A stretch of 64,000 bases of DNA from an uncultured Rhizobiaceae bacterium (GCA_947259295.1 CAMYMG010000079.1:1-64000); one strand, 5' to 3'; shown: positions 38,042 through 48,853, counted from the first letter of the stretch. The notes: generated by a model from the letters alone, not told the origin. A program made the numbers and translations.

Positions 38042-38872
38042 ATGGGTGACATGTTTCAGAAACTCAGAATTCCGGCGCTCCTCTGCGTTGCCTCTTCCGT
38101 TCTTGCCGGACCCGCCCTGGCCGAAGGCGGCAGCAGCGGCCTGTTCGGCTGGATCCACGGCGACTGGAAGCTGGTGGTTGGGGCGACGGGAATGGTAGCG
38201 CCTGATTTCGACGGGGCGAAGGACCTGATGTTCAGCGTGTCGCCGATCATTTCGCTCGGAAAGGCCGGACCTGAGGCGCGCTTCACATCGCGAGACGACA
38301 ATATTTCCATTTCACTGTTCGACAATGGCGCCGTCCGCGCCGGTCTGAACGGCAAGATCCTGTTCACGCGCGACGAGGATGATTCCGACGCGCTGCGAGG
38401 ACTGGATCCGGTACGCTGGGGTGCGGAACTAGGCGGCTTCGCGGAATTCTACCCGACCGACTGGCTGCGCGTGCGCGGCGAGGTCCGGCAGGGCATCAGG
38501 ACGCATGATGGCGTGGTCGCCGAACTGCGCGCCGATGCATTTCACGATGTCACCCCGGCAGTCCGCATATCCGGCGGTCCGCGGCTGATGGCCGCCTCGG
38601 CGGATTACTTCGACACCTATTATGGCGTAACGCCTTCGGAGTCGGTCGATTCGGGGCTTGCGGCTTACGATCCGGGCGGCGGGGTCGGAGGAGTTGGCGT
38701 CGGCGGCGCGATCGACTGGAAGACCACGGACCAGTTCACGACCAGCCTGTTCGGCGAATATCAGCGCCTCGTCGGTCCCGCCGCGGATTCAAGCCTCGTC
38801 GAGCAGCGTGGATCGGCAAACCAGTTCACCTTCGGCGTCTCGGCATCCTACCGCTTCGATTTCACGATGTGA
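38042..38872 (+). CDS. MipA/OmpV family outer-membrane protein
   Basis: The 276-residue protein starts with a signal peptide (cut after about AGPALA, residue 27) and forms a beta-barrel with short alternating strands: KLVVGATGMVAPDFDGAKD (the 'aPdf.G' MipA signature), FSVSPIISLG, RVRGEVRQGI, and a closing strand SASYRFDF followed by Thr-Met. Family members scaffold peptidoglycan enzymes or act as porins. The end is not the usual single aromatic. It stands alone between ribF and ileS. Confidence 0.85.
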   Translation: MGDMFQKLRIPALLCVASSVLAGPALAEGGSSGLFGWIHGDWKLVVGATGMVAPDFDGAKDLMFSVSPIISLGKAGPEARFTSRDDNISISLFDNGAVRAGLNGKILFTRDEDDSDALRGLDPVRWGAELGGFAEFYPTDWLRVRGEVRQGIRTHDGVVAELRADAFHDVTPAVRISGGPRLMAASADYFDTYYGVTPSESVDSGLAAYDPGGGVGGVGVGGAIDWKTTDQFTTSLFGEYQRLVGPAADSSLVEQRGSANQFTFGVSASYRFDFTM

Positions 38873-39157
38873 TGCGCCTGGCCTGGGTCAGGCCATCGCT
38901 GACCGGGCAGGCGGGCCTGCCTTAGCCATAAGCACAGGAAATGCTTTATTCCTGGCTTCGCCTCGTCTAGAAGCGGCAGCCATGACGCACGCATCTTGCG
39001 CCTTTGCGATTTCGATACGAATTACCGGCCCGGTCTTCCCCGCAGCCTGAGGCTGCCGGAAGCTCCGGGATCTTCTGCGCGGCAACTCTCGCGCTTCACC
39101 AGATTCATGATAATGCAACGCCCGGGCCCTGGCCGACGGGCAGTTCTGGCAAGTGAT

Positions 39158-42079
39158 ATGACCGATACATCCGACAAGATCGACTACTCGAAGACGCTTT
39201 ATCTGCCGCAGACGGACTTTCCGATGCGCGCCGGCCTGCCCGACAAGGAGCCGCTGCTGGTCAAGCGCTGGCAGGAGATGGGCATGTACAAGCGGCTGCG
39301 CGAGAGCGCTGCCGGCCGCGAGAAGTACGTGCTGCACGACGGCCCGCCCTATGCCAACGGCAACATCCATATCGGCCATGCGCTGAACAAGATCCTGAAG
39401 GACGTCATCACCCGTTCGTTCCAGATGCGCGGCTACGATTCCAACTATGTGCCGGGCTGGGATTGCCACGGCCTGCCGATCGAGTGGAAGATAGAGGAAA
39501 AGTACCGCGCCGCCGGCAAGAACAAGGACGAGGTGCCGGTCAACGAGTTCCGCCAGGAATGCCGCGACTTCGCCGCGCACTGGATCAAGGTGCAGGGCGA
39601 GGAGTTCCAGCGGCTCGGCGTGTTCGGCGACTTCGACAATCCCTACACGACGATGAATTTCCACGCCGAGGCACGCATCGCCGGCGAGCTGCTGAAATTC
39701 GCCATGTCCGACCAGCTCTATCGCGGCTCCAAGCCGGTGATGTGGAGCGTGGTCGAGCGCACGGCGCTGGCCGAAGCCGAGGTCGAATACCAGGATTATG
39801 AGAGCGACACGATCTGGGTGAAGTTTCCGGTCGCCGAAGGGCCGGAGGCCCTTCTGGGCGCTCACGTCGTCATCTGGACGACGACGCCCTGGACGATCCC
39901 CGGCAACCGCGCCGTCAACTATTCACCCCGGATCAACTACGGGCTCTACGAAGTCACGGCGGCCGAATACGAGTTCGGCCCGCAGCCGGGCGAAAAGCTG
40001 ATCTTTGCCTCGGCGCTGGCCGATGCGTCGGCCGAGAAGGCCAAGGTGACGCTGAATCATCTTCGCAGCGTTTCCGCCGAAGAGCTTGGAAGCCTTGTGC
40101 TTTCCCATCCCTTCAAGAGTCTTGGCGGCGGCTATCAGTTCGCCGTGCCGATGCTGGCCGGCGACCATGTTACCGACGATGCAGGTACCGGCTTCGTGCA
40201 TACGGCACCCGGCCACGGCCGCGAGGATTTCGAGGCCTGGTCGGACGCGGCGCGCGATCTCGAAGCGCGCGGCATCTCGTCAAAGATCCCGTTCACCGTC
40301 GACGACGCCGGCTTCTTCACCAAGGACGCGCCGGGCTTCGGGCCGGACCGCGAGGGCGGGGCGGCGCGCGTCATCGACGACAATGGCAAGAAGGGCGACG
40401 CCAACAAGGCCGTCATCGAGGAACTGATCAAGCGCAACGCGCTGTTCGCGCGCGGCCGGCTGAAGCATTCCTATCCGCACAGCTGGCGCTCCAAGAAGCC
40501 GGTGATCTTCCGCAACACGCCGCAATGGTTCGTCCACATGGACAAGGACCTCGGCGACGACACGACCCTGCGCAGCCGTGCGCTCGCGGCCATTGACGCG
40601 ACGCGCTTCGTGCCGGCCGCCGGCCAGACCCGCCTGCGCGCCATGATCGAGGAGCGGCCCGACTGGGTGCTGTCGCGCCAGCGTGCCTGGGGCGTGCCGA
40701 TCTGCGTCTTCGCCGACGCCGACGGCAATGTTCTGAAGGACGAGGCGGTCAATGCGCGCATCATGGAAGCCTTTGAGGCCGAGGGCGCCGATGCCTGGTT
40801 CGCCGAAGGCGCCAAGGAGCGCTTCCTCGGCAATCACGACCCGGCGAAGTGGATGCAGGTCACCGACATTCTCGATGTCTGGTTCGATTCGGGCTCGACG
40901 CATGCCTTCACGCTGGAGGATCGCCCCGACCTGAAATGGCCGGCCGACGTCTATCTCGAAGGCTCCGACCAGCATCGCGGCTGGTTCCACTCCTCGCTGC
41001 TCGAAAGCTGCGGCACGCGGGGCAGGGCGCCCTACGATACCGTCGTCACGCATGGCTTCACCATGGCCGAGGACGGCAGGAAGATGTCGAAGTCGCTCGG
41101 CAACACGGTCGTACCGCAGGACGTCATCAAACAGTCGGGCGCCGACATCCTGCGGCTCTGGGTGGTGACGACCGACTATTGGGAAGACCAGCGTCTCGGC
41201 AAGAACGTGCTGCAGACAAACGTCGACGCCTACCGAAAGCTCCGCAACACCATCCGCTGGATGCTGGGCACGCTGGCGCATGACGACGGTGTTTCGATGC
41301 CGGTATCGGAGATGCCCGAGCTCGAACGTCTGATGCTCAACCGGCTGGCCGAGCTCGACCGGATCGTGCGGGCGGGCTACGACGCCTTCGATTTCAAGCG
41401 GGTGATGCGCACGCTGCTCGATTTCATGGTGGTGGAACTCTCATCCTTCTATTTCGACATCCGCAAGGACGCGCTCTACTGCGAGGCGCCGTCGAGCACG
41501 AAGCGCCAGGCCTCGGTCCAGGTGGTGCGGCACCTCTTCGACTGCCTGACGACATGGCTGGCGCCGATGCTGCCCTTCACGATGGAAGAGGCCTACCTCG
41601 ACCGCTACCCGGGCAAGGAATCGGTCCATCTCGAGCAGTTTCCCGAAATTCCGGGCGACTGGCTGGATGCCGGGCTTGAGAAGAAGTGGCGCAAGGTGCG
41701 CGACGTGCGCCGCGTGGTGACCGGTGCGCTGGAAATCGAGCGGGCCAGGAAGACGATCGGCTCTTCGCTCGAGGCGGTTCCGGTGGTCCATCTGTCCAAT
41801 CCGCAGCTGGAGAGCGAGATCGCCGGCGTCGACATGGCCGAGATCTGCATCACCAGCGGCTGGTCGGTTTCGCACGTTGCCGCACCTGACAGCGCCTTCA
41901 CCCTGCCCGACGTTCCGGGTGTGGCTGTGGTCATTCAAGAGGCCGAAGACCTGGGACTCAGAAAATGCGCGCGATCCTGGCGCTATACGGCGGACGTGGG
42001 ATCGGATCCGGCGTTTCCCGACGTCTCGGCCCGGGATGCCAAGGTGCTGCACGAATTACAGTCTTTGGGCAGGCTCTGA
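39158..42079 (+). CDS. ileS: Isoleucyl-tRNA synthetase
   Basis: Class I synthetase that charges tRNA-Ile, 973 residues. The HIGH motif is HIGH at 71-74 ([15 protein letters not shown]) and KMSKS is at 642-646 ([13 protein letters not shown]). The editing domain has the motif [11 protein letters not shown]. At the C terminus the zinc-ribbon positions of E. coli IleS read KCARSWRYT and SARD, so three of four Cys ligands are absent. ATG 39158 ([18 protein letters not shown]) was chosen over upstream in-frame codons, which encode an unrelated leader. No T-box is visible. Confidence 0.97.
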   Translation: MTDTSDKIDYSKTLYLPQTDFPMRAGLPDKEPLLVKRWQEMGMYKRLRESAAGREKYVLHDGPPYANGNIHIGHALNKILKDVITRSFQMRGYDSNYVPGWDCHGLPIEWKIEEKYRAAGKNKDEVPVNEFRQECRDFAAHWIKVQGEEFQRLGVFGDFDNPYTTMNFHAEARIAGELLKFAMSDQLYRGSKPVMWSVVERTALAEAEVEYQDYESDTIWVKFPVAEGPEALLGAHVVIWTTTPWTIPGNRAVNYSPRINYGLYEVTAAEYEFGPQPGEKLIFASALADASAEKAKVTLNHLRSVSAEELGSLVLSHPFKSLGGGYQFAVPMLAGDHVTDDAGTGFVHTAPGHGREDFEAWSDAARDLEARGISSKIPFTVDDAGFFTKDAPGFGPDREGGAARVIDDNGKKGDANKAVIEELIKRNALFARGRLKHSYPHSWRSKKPVIFRNTPQWFVHMDKDLGDDTTLRSRALAAIDATRFVPAAGQTRLRAMIEERPDWVLSRQRAWGVPICVFADADGNVLKDEAVNARIMEAFEAEGADAWFAEGAKERFLGNHDPAKWMQVTDILDVWFDSGSTHAFTLEDRPDLKWPADVYLEGSDQHRGWFHSSLLESCGTRGRAPYDTVVTHGFTMAEDGRKMSKSLGNTVVPQDVIKQSGADILRLWVVTTDYWEDQRLGKNVLQTNVDAYRKLRNTIRWMLGTLAHDDGVSMPVSEMPELERLMLNRLAELDRIVRAGYDAFDFKRVMRTLLDFMVVELSSFYFDIRKDALYCEAPSSTKRQASVQVVRHLFDCLTTWLAPMLPFTMEEAYLDRYPGKESVHLEQFPEIPGDWLDAGLEKKWRKVRDVRRVVTGALEIERARKTIGSSLEAVPVVHLSNPQLESEIAGVDMAEICITSGWSVSHVAAPDSAFTLPDVPGVAVVIQEAEDLGLRKCARSWRYTADVGSDPAFPDVSARDAKVLHELQSLGRL

Positions 42080-42266
42080 CGCGGGGCGCAAGCTGTCGGG
42101 AAGGCGGAAACGGGGTCCATCGTTGCCCTTGACGGCTGCTTAAGATAATAGCGGCAGACTCCGGCAGACAAATTGTCGCCGGATTTCCGTCCGATAGGGG
42201 TGGAACGCATGGCCCGGATCGTGATCTGGGCCGACGGAGAGGCGGGCTGCAGTGGGACTGGATCTG

Positions 42267-42932
42267 ATGAGTGTAGAATTTCGCGGACGCACGGCGTTGT
42301 GTGCGCCGCTGGTTGCCGCGGGCCTGCTGGTTTCCGGCTGCGTCAGTTCGCCGACTTACGGAACGGACAAGACCTCGACGGAACAGTTGACCAGCGACCT
42401 CTCCGGCATGTTTTCGCTGAAGCCGAAGTCGACGATGGCGTCCGACTACAAGCCTCGCCCCGAGCTCGTGAAGCCAACCACCCCAACCACCGATCTGCCC
42501 GCGCCGCAGGAAAACATCGTCACCGCGTCGACGGATGTTTGGCCTGAATCACCCGAGCAGAAGCGCGCCCGCATTCGCGCCAACGCGACGGCCAATCGGG
42601 ACAATCCGAATTTCGAGCCTGAGGTGATCAACGACATCAGTAGCGGTACGCGCCAAAAGCCAGCGCTCTCCGGCCGCGCCGCCGAATCCGGCATTGGTGG
42701 CGCTCGGGACATGAAGAAGAAAGGGCAGGAGGTCAGGCGTCAACTGACAGAGTCAAAGCAAGGCGACCCGAGTGTTCGCAGGACGCTGACCGAACCGCCA
42801 ATCGAGTACCGCCAACCGGCCGAGACGGCACCGACCGACGACCTCGGAGAAGAAGAGTACAAGAAGGCGCGGCGTCTGAAGGCCGAAGCCAAGGGCGGCA
42901 AGTCCTGGCGCGATATGGTGCCCTGGCTCTAG
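42267..42932 (+). CDS. Uncharacterised lipoprotein, alphaproteobacterial
   Basis: A 221-residue protein with a lipoprotein signal (LLVSGC, Cys25). The mature part is hydrophilic, Pro- and Lys/Arg-rich and probably disordered (YKPRPELVKPTTPTTDLPAP; SPEQKRARIRANATANR), ending in a conserved-looking WRDMVPWL. I know no functional assignment for it. ATG 42267 was chosen over GTG 42252 because it is closer to a normal signal peptide. It follows ileS by about 190 bp and overlaps tadA's 3' end by 4 bp in convergent orientation. Confidence 0.72.
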   Translation: MSVEFRGRTALCAPLVAAGLLVSGCVSSPTYGTDKTSTEQLTSDLSGMFSLKPKSTMASDYKPRPELVKPTTPTTDLPAPQENIVTASTDVWPESPEQKRARIRANATANRDNPNFEPEVINDISSGTRQKPALSGRAAESGIGGARDMKKKGQEVRRQLTESKQGDPSVRRTLTEPPIEYRQPAETAPTDDLGEEEYKKARRLKAEAKGGKSWRDMVPWL

Positions 42933-43423
42933 GGCCGGTCGGCCGACCGTCTGGCGGCAAAGAATCGCTTCAGCAGTTCTGACGACCTCGCCTCGCCAAT
43001 GTCCGGATAAACCTCTGGGGCATGATGACAGGTGGGCGACGCGAAGAATCGCACGCCGCTGACGACAGCGCCTCCCTTGGGGTCGGTAGCGCCGAAGTAT
43101 AGGCGGCGAATGCGCGCGAAGGAGATGGCTCCGGCGCACATGGTGCACGGTTCAAGCGTGACGTAGAGGTCGCATTCGCCCAAGCGCTCGGCGGACAGGG
43201 TCCTTGATGCCTCCCGTATCGCCAGTATCTCGGCATGGGCGGTGGCGTCGGGCAGTTCGCGGGTGCGGTTGCCGGCCCGCGCGATGATCTCTCCGTGCCG
43301 GACGATAGCCGCCCCGATGGGAACTTCGCCGCGTGCGCCTGCAGCCTCAGCCTCGGCTAAGGCAGCGCCCATGAAATCAGGGCGGCTCAACGTCGAATTC
43401 GGTGTCTGCTCGGCAGGGTTCAC
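42929..43423 (-). CDS. tadA: tRNA-specific adenosine deaminase (TadA)
   Basis: TadA deaminates A34 to inosine in tRNA-Arg(ACG). The 164-residue zinc enzyme has the ligand and proton-shuttle motif HAE (His63, Glu65) and the PCTMC pair (Cys93, Cys96) with the family context YVTLEPCTMCAGAI. The substrate-specificity segment PDATAHAEI is also standard for TadA rather than cytosine or guanine deaminases. It is convergent with the lipoprotein gene and divergent from the pseudouridine synthase gene, so two RNA-modifying enzymes share one promoter gap of 64 bp. Confidence 0.93.
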   Translation of the reverse strand: MNPAEQTPNSTLSRPDFMGAALAEAEAAGARGEVPIGAAIVRHGEIIARAGNRTRELPDATAHAEILAIREASRTLSAERLGECDLYVTLEPCTMCAGAISFARIRRLYFGATDPKGGAVVSGVRFFASPTCHHAPEVYPDIGEARSSELLKRFFAARRSADRP

Positions 43424-43487
43424 CCTCTATTTCCTCGCAAGCCAGGAATGATCCTGCTATCTAGCCGCCCAAAGGGGCAAAGGCCAC

Positions 43488-45485
43488 ATGGACGACGACC
43501 GAAAGAAAGCGCCACGCAAGGCGGGACCGAAGCCTTCGGGCAGCCGAGCTCGCGGCAGCGACGCGGCACATGCCGGCAAACCGGATCAGGGCGCAAAGAA
43601 GCCGTTTCGAGCAGCCGGCGCCAAGAAGCGCTTCGTGAAGCGGGCCGGGGCCGACGCTGCCACAGACAGGCCGAAGCGTGATTTCAAGCGCGACGACAAA
43701 CCGCGCGAAGACGGCGACTTCCGGGCAGAGCGCCCGGCGTTCAAGTCGGGCCCTCGGGCCGATCGCAAGCCTAATGAGAAACGTGAGCAGACGGTCGGCG
43801 AGCGCAAGCCCTATGCAAAGCGCGATCCGGATACCGGCGGGCGCAAACCATATGCTCCTCGTGCGGAAGGCGCCGAGCGCAAGCCATATGCGGGTCGCAC
43901 CGAGCGTTCCGATGGAGCGAAACGCGATTTCCCGCGGCGCTCCGAGCGCGAGGACGGATTTCAGCGGCGCGAGCGGCCGGACAATGATGGCGGCCCTGGT
44001 TCGAACAGCGGAACGCGTTCCTTCGGCACCAAAAGTCACGAGGGTCAGAAGCGATCCTACGGCATGAAGGCACACGACGCGGCGGCAACCAAGCGGCCTT
44101 TCCGCAAGCCGACCGAAGCCGGTGCCGAAGTGCCCGGCGAACGCATTGCCAAGCGGCTGGCCAGGGCAGGCATCGCATCGCGGCGCGACGCCGAGGAACT
44201 GATCGCGGCCGGTCGAGTGCGCGTGAACGGCCAGAAGCTTTCCTCTCCAGCTTTCAACGTCATGCCCGACGACGCGATCGAGGTGGATGGCACGGCTATA
44301 CCCGCGATCGAACGGACGCGTCTCTTCCTGTTCCACAAGCCGGCCGGCGTGGTGACGACCAATCGTGATCCGGAAGGCCGCAAAACGGTGTTCGACGTCC
44401 TGCCAGCGGAGTTGCCGAGGCTGATGACGGTCGGACGGCTCGACATCAACACCGAAGGCCTGCTGCTGCTGACCAATGATGGCGGGCTGTCACGCGTGCT
44501 GGAACTGCCCGCCACGGGCTGGCTGAGGCGCTACCGCGTTCGCGTGCACGGCAAGGTCGATGAAAAGATCCTGCCGGGCCTGAAGGACGGAATGGCCGTG
44601 GACGGCGTGTTCTACGGCTCCATCGAGGCCACCCTCGACAAGGAGCAGGGATCGAATGCCTGGATGACGGTCGGCCTGCGCGAAGGCAAGAACCGTGAGG
44701 TGAAGAACATTCTCGGTGCGCTCGGGCTCGAGGTTTCGCGCCTCATTCGCTTGTCCTATGGACCGTTTCAGCTCGGCGACCTGCCGGAAGGTCATGTCCA
44801 GGAGATCAAGGGCAAGCTTCTGCGCGATCAGCTTGGCGAACGGTTGATCGAGGAATCCGGTGCGAATTTTGAAGCGCCGATCGTGAATGCCTTCTCCAAC
44901 GAGCCCGTCAAGCGCGCTCCGCCTCCGAGGGATGAAGTGCCGGACAAGCCAAAGGTCGTGCGCGACGGAGACCGACGGCGCATCGGCGAAGGTGGCCTGA
45001 TCAAGAACCGGAAGCGCCGCGAAAACAGCCGCGACGAGGCGCTCGGCAAGCTTGCGACGCGTCCCGACAAGCCGAAATTCGAGCGTGGCGGGAAACCGGA
45101 ACGCCCGAAGCTCGAACGCGGCGAGCGGCCGTCTCGCGCCGGAAAATTCGGCGACAGGCCGGATCGCAACGCGAGCTTCGCAAGCGAGGCCGGTGAAAAG
45201 CCGCGATCGGCCAAGAAGCCGGAGCGCGAGCAGAAGCCGATCGATCCTCCCGGTGTTCGCAAGGCAAATGTCTGGATGGCGCCTGGCGCCCGGCCGATAG
45301 GAACCGGGCGTGCGGCATCCGAGAAGGCGGAAGTCGAAGCCAGGCGCGCGGCGAAGAAGTCCTATGCGAAGCCGGGCGGCAAGCCACAATTCGGCAAACC
45401 CCGGAATGACCGTCCAAGAGACGGTGACGGACCGGCAAAGGGCGGCCCCCGCGGCGGTGGACGAAATGCGGATCGTCGGCGGTGA
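43488..45485 (+). CDS. rluB: RsuA/RluB-type pseudouridine synthase with long basic tails
   Basis: The enzyme core spans about 215-455. An S4 RNA-binding domain (ERIAKRLARAGIASRRDAEE) is followed by the catalytic domain with Asp319 in GRLDINTEGLLLLTNDGG, as in RluB/RsuA, which modify 23S or 16S rRNA. The flanks are unusual: about 214 N-terminal and 200 C-terminal residues are Lys/Arg-rich and low in complexity, with three RKPYA repeats (107, 119 and 131). The whole is 665 residues against 240-290 for E. coli RluB. The tails are probably disordered RNA-binding arms. The rRNA target is inferred from family only. Its stop overlaps rsmD by 20 bp. Confidence 0.88.
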   Translation: MDDDRKKAPRKAGPKPSGSRARGSDAAHAGKPDQGAKKPFRAAGAKKRFVKRAGADAATDRPKRDFKRDDKPREDGDFRAERPAFKSGPRADRKPNEKREQTVGERKPYAKRDPDTGGRKPYAPRAEGAERKPYAGRTERSDGAKRDFPRRSEREDGFQRRERPDNDGGPGSNSGTRSFGTKSHEGQKRSYGMKAHDAAATKRPFRKPTEAGAEVPGERIAKRLARAGIASRRDAEELIAAGRVRVNGQKLSSPAFNVMPDDAIEVDGTAIPAIERTRLFLFHKPAGVVTTNRDPEGRKTVFDVLPAELPRLMTVGRLDINTEGLLLLTNDGGLSRVLELPATGWLRRYRVRVHGKVDEKILPGLKDGMAVDGVFYGSIEATLDKEQGSNAWMTVGLREGKNREVKNILGALGLEVSRLIRLSYGPFQLGDLPEGHVQEIKGKLLRDQLGERLIEESGANFEAPIVNAFSNEPVKRAPPPRDEVPDKPKVVRDGDRRRIGEGGLIKNRKRRENSRDEALGKLATRPDKPKFERGGKPERPKLERGERPSRAGKFGDRPDRNASFASEAGEKPRSAKKPEREQKPIDPPGVRKANVWMAPGARPIGTGRAASEKAEVEARRAAKKSYAKPGGKPQFGKPRNDRPRDGDGPAKGGPRGGGRNADRRR

Positions 45486-46020
45486 GTTGCGCGGCAGGCC
45501 GCTCGCCACGCCGCGCTCCCAGGCGATCCGACCGACCACCGACCGCACGCGCGAGGCGGTATTCAACGTCCTGACCCACCGGTTCGGCGACAGGCTGGAA
45601 GGCGCCCAGGTGCTCGACCTGTTTGCCGGCACCGGGGCACTGGGGCTCGAAGCGCTTTCGCGCGGCGCCGCGCGCTGCCTTTTCGTCGAAGAATCGGCCG
45701 AGGGGCGGGGCCTGATCCGCACCAATGTCGAAGCGTTCGGCTTGCAGGGGCGAACCAAGATATTCCGGCGCGATGCAACCGGCCTTGGCGAGGCCGGAAC
45801 CGTCCCGCCCTCGGGCCTGGTGTTCGCGGATCCGCCCTATGGCAAGGGCCTTGCGGAGGCGGCGCTGCGTTCGGCCTTGCAGGGCGGCTGGCTGCTTCCG
45901 GGTGCCCTCTGCGTGGTCGAGGAGGCGGCTTCCGCGCCCTTCTCGCCGGGCGACGGCTTCTCAGTCCGCGACGAACGCGCCTATGGCGAAACCATCATCC
46001 GGTTCATCGAAGCCGCCTAG
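45466..46020 (+). CDS. rsmD: 16S rRNA (guanine966-N2)-methyltransferase
   Basis: RsmD uses S-adenosylmethionine to methylate G966 in the small ribosomal subunit. The 184-residue protein starts MRIVGGELRGRPLATP, the typical RsmD N terminus, and has RPTTDRTREAVFN, the SAM-binding VLDLFAGTGALGLEALSRG and the catalytic DPPY motif in VFADPPYGKG. ATG 45466 was chosen for that start; the frame is open further but inside the pseudouridine synthase tail. Overlap and order couple it to the upstream rRNA-modifying enzyme. Confidence 0.94.
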   Translation: MRIVGGELRGRPLATPRSQAIRPTTDRTREAVFNVLTHRFGDRLEGAQVLDLFAGTGALGLEALSRGAARCLFVEESAEGRGLIRTNVEAFGLQGRTKIFRRDATGLGEAGTVPPSGLVFADPPYGKGLAEAALRSALQGGWLLPGALCVVEEAASAPFSPGDGFSVRDERAYGETIIRFIEAA

Positions 46021-46116
46021 TACGACGGCAAAGATGACAAACAATTCACTTACCCGCGACAGGCTCGGGGTGCATAAGGCCGTTCACCGGCGAGTCCGGA
46101 CAGCCTGGAGTAATCG

Positions 46117-47493
46117 ATGAGCGGACGATCTTTTTCAGCGGGAATGCTGCTGCTGGCCATCCTGGCGCTGGCAGCTGCTTCCGGACCTGTCGCGGCGGCA
46201 TCCGGCGACGCGGGGGCGCAAAACGAGATAACCAGCTTTACCCTGGACAACGGCATGCAGGTCGTTGTCATTCCCGACCACCGCGCCCCGATCGTCACGC
46301 ACATGGTCTGGTACAAGGTCGGCAGTGCCGACGAACCGCCCGGCAAGTCCGGCATCGCGCATTTCTTCGAACACCTGATGTTCAAGGGAACGACCAACCA
46401 CAAGGCCGGCGAGTTCGGCACCAGGATCGCGGAGATTGGCGGCAGCGAGAACGCCTTCACCACGGATGATTACACGGCCTACTACCAGACGGTGCCGCCG
46501 GATGCCCTCGGCACGATGATGGAGTTCGAGGCGGATCGGATGCGCAATCTGATCCTCACGGACGAGGTGATCGGTCCGGAGCGCGACGTCATCCTGGAGG
46601 AGCGCCGCTCGCGCATCGAAAACAGTCCCCAAGCGCTGCTTGCGGAGGAGATCGACGCGACGCTCTACCAGAACCACCCCTACCGCATCCCCGTCATCGG
46701 CTGGATGCACGAGATCAAGAAGCTGAACCGGGTCGACGCGGTCGCGTTCTATGACCGCTATTATGCGCCGAACAATGCCATCCTGATCGTCGCGGGCGAC
46801 GTCGAAGCCAGCCGCGTTCGAGAACTCGCGGAAAACACTTACGGCAAGGTGGCGCGCGGGCCGGTCCTTCCGCCGCGCGTCAGGCCCACCGAGCCTGAAC
46901 AGAACACGGCCCGCACCGTGACCCTTTCCGACCCGCGCGTGTCGGTGCCGAGCTTTTCCCGCTCCTGGCTCGTGCCGTCCTACCACATCGCCGAACCCGG
47001 CGAGGCCGAAGCGCTCGACCTGCTTTCCGAAATCCTGGGCGGCGGCGTGCGCAGCCGCCTCTACCAGGCGCTGGTCGTCAAGTCGGGCGTTGCCTCGTCC
47101 GCAGGCGCCTATTTCGATGGCTCGCGCCTCGACCAGTCTTCCTTCGTCGTCTACGGCGCGCCGCGCGGAACCGCCCGTCTGGACGCAGTGGAGACGGCGG
47201 TCGACGCCGAGATCGCCAGCATCGTCAAGGACGGCGTTACCCCGCAGGAACTCGAAAGCGCCAAGAACCGCTTCCTGCGCGCGATGATCTTTGCCCGCGA
47301 TGACCAGAATTCGATGGCCAACATCTACGGCTCCAGCCTTGCCACGGGCGAATCCGTGAAGGACGTGACCGAATGGCCCGACCGGATACGCGCGGTCACC
47401 GCCGACCAGGTGCAGCGCGCCGCCGCCAGATATCTCGCCACCAATCATTCCGTGACGGGCTATCTGTTGCCCGCCGACCCGGTACAGAATTAG
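46117..47493 (+). CDS. M16 family zinc peptidase, active subunit (PqqL/MPP-like)
   Basis: The 458-residue exported peptidase has a signal peptide (cut near ASGPVAAAS, about 28) and the inverted zinc motif HFFEH (82-86) plus the distal Glu161 or Glu162 in VILEERRSR. These are all the catalytic residues of insulinase/pitrilysin family members. The C-terminal M16 half has the usual R/Y site [12 protein letters not shown]. It is paired with a catalytically silent M16 protein 7 bp downstream, like the alpha/beta organisation of mitochondrial processing peptidase. The substrate is unknown; the location is periplasmic. Confidence 0.92.
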   Translation: MSGRSFSAGMLLLAILALAAASGPVAAASGDAGAQNEITSFTLDNGMQVVVIPDHRAPIVTHMVWYKVGSADEPPGKSGIAHFFEHLMFKGTTNHKAGEFGTRIAEIGGSENAFTTDDYTAYYQTVPPDALGTMMEFEADRMRNLILTDEVIGPERDVILEERRSRIENSPQALLAEEIDATLYQNHPYRIPVIGWMHEIKKLNRVDAVAFYDRYYAPNNAILIVAGDVEASRVRELAENTYGKVARGPVLPPRVRPTEPEQNTARTVTLSDPRVSVPSFSRSWLVPSYHIAEPGEAEALDLLSEILGGGVRSRLYQALVVKSGVASSAGAYFDGSRLDQSSFVVYGAPRGTARLDAVETAVDAEIASIVKDGVTPQELESAKNRFLRAMIFARDDQNSMANIYGSSLATGESVKDVTEWPDRIRAVTADQVQRAAARYLATNHSVTGYLLPADPVQN

Positions 47494-47500
47494 GGATCGC

Positions 47501-48853
47501 ATGAACAAGATGCTTCAATCGTTTGCGAAGACTCGGCTTTCCCTGGCCGCGCTCCTCGCAGTCATTTGCCTTTCGGCCCTGGCGGTCCCGGCCAGTGGTG
47601 AAGTCGCCATACAGGAAGTGAAGAGCGACAAGGGTGTCACGGCATGGTTGGTCGAAGACTATTCGGTGCCGATCGTGTCGATCAATTTCGCCTTCGAGGG
47701 CGGCAGCACCCAGGATCCGGCCGGCAAGGAGGGGCTCGCTGAGCTCATGACCGGCCTGTTCGACGAGGGCGCGGGCCAACTCGACAGCGATGCATTCCAG
47801 ACCAAACTTGACGATGCAGGCGCCGAGATGCGTTTCCATGCCGGCCGCGATGCCGTCTCGGGTTCCATGCGCATGCTGGCCGAACACAAGGACGAGGCCT
47901 TCGACTTGCTGCGGATGGCGATCGTATCGCCTCGTTTCGACGCAGCCCCGCTCGATCGCATCCGGGCCCAGATCGTTTCGGGCATAGTGGCCAACCAGCG
48001 CGACCCGGAGGCGGAAGCCCAACTCAAATGGACCGAAGCGCTCTACGGCGATCATCCCTATTCGCGGCCGGACGAGGGAACCGAAGAATCGCTCAAGTCG
48101 ATCACGGCCGACGACCTTCGTGCCTACCACAAGGCCAATTTCGCGCGCCAGAACCTGCATGTCGCGATCGTTGGCGCCATCGATGCGGAAACGGTGAAAC
48201 GCCAACTCGACAAGCTTTTCGGCGACCTGCCGGAAAAGCCCGACCTCAAGCCGGTGGCGCATGTCGACTGGAAGCTCGGGCAGGCCGTGTCCGTCGACTA
48301 CGAGCTACCGCAGACCTCGCTGCAGCTTGCCTATCCCGGGGTCGCCCGGGAGGCGCCGGACTTCTTCGCCGCCTATCTAATGAACCATATTCTCGGCGGC
48401 GGGACCTTCAGTTCCAGGCTGTTCGACGAGGTTCGCGAGAAGCGTGGGCTGGCCTATGGCGCGACGTCGTCGCTTGTCACGCATGAGCACGCATCCGGCT
48501 TGGTCATCCAGACGGCGACCCGGTCGGACCGGGCGGCCGAGACGCTTGGCGTCATTCGTGATGTCGTCAGGCAGATGGCCGAGGAGGGCCCGACCGCGGA
48601 GGAACTGGCGGCCGCGAAGCAATACATCATCGGCTCCTACGCCCTCAACGCGCTCGATTCCTCGAGTGCTATCGCTAGCACGCTGCTATCGTTGCAGATG
48701 GACGATCTGGGAATCGACTATATGCAAAGGCGCGAGGCGCTGATCAATGCGGTTACGCTCGATGACGTAAAGGCGGCGGCCCGGAAGTTGCTGACGACCG
48801 AACCGGCGGTCCTGGTGATCGGTCCGCCGCTGACAGAGGGAGACAAGGGGTGA
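47501..48853 (+). CDS. M16 family peptidase-like protein, inactive partner
   Basis: A 450-residue exported M16 homologue (signal peptide to about residue 28: LAVPASGE). The N-terminal half keeps the fold (VPIVSINFAFEGGSTQDPAG), but the zinc motif is replaced by EGLAELMTGLFDEG, so no HxxEH is present. The C-terminal half retains the Arg/Tyr region (FSSRLFDEVREKRGLAYG) that binds the substrate carbonyl. It should form a heterodimer with the active subunit upstream. Its TGA overlaps the next gene's GTG start. Confidence 0.9.
   Translation: MNKMLQSFAKTRLSLAALLAVICLSALAVPASGEVAIQEVKSDKGVTAWLVEDYSVPIVSINFAFEGGSTQDPAGKEGLAELMTGLFDEGAGQLDSDAFQTKLDDAGAEMRFHAGRDAVSGSMRMLAEHKDEAFDLLRMAIVSPRFDAAPLDRIRAQIVSGIVANQRDPEAEAQLKWTEALYGDHPYSRPDEGTEESLKSITADDLRAYHKANFARQNLHVAIVGAIDAETVKRQLDKLFGDLPEKPDLKPVAHVDWKLGQAVSVDYELPQTSLQLAYPGVAREAPDFFAAYLMNHILGGGTFSSRLFDEVREKRGLAYGATSSLVTHEHASGLVIQTATRSDRAAETLGVIRDVVRQMAEEGPTAEELAAAKQYIIGSYALNALDSSSAIASTLLSLQMDDLGIDYMQRREALINAVTLDDVKAAARKLLTTEPAVLVIGPPLTEGDKG

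Noticed and set aside
38873..39157. Possible T-box or leader peptide before ileS
   Set aside because: No T-box sequence or Ile-rich leader could be seen; the open frame there is an unrelated extension of the reading frame.
43790..43900. Repeat block as CRISPR-like array
   Set aside because: The three similar units encode RKPYA in the pseudouridine synthase tail, differ in bases and lack regular spacers.
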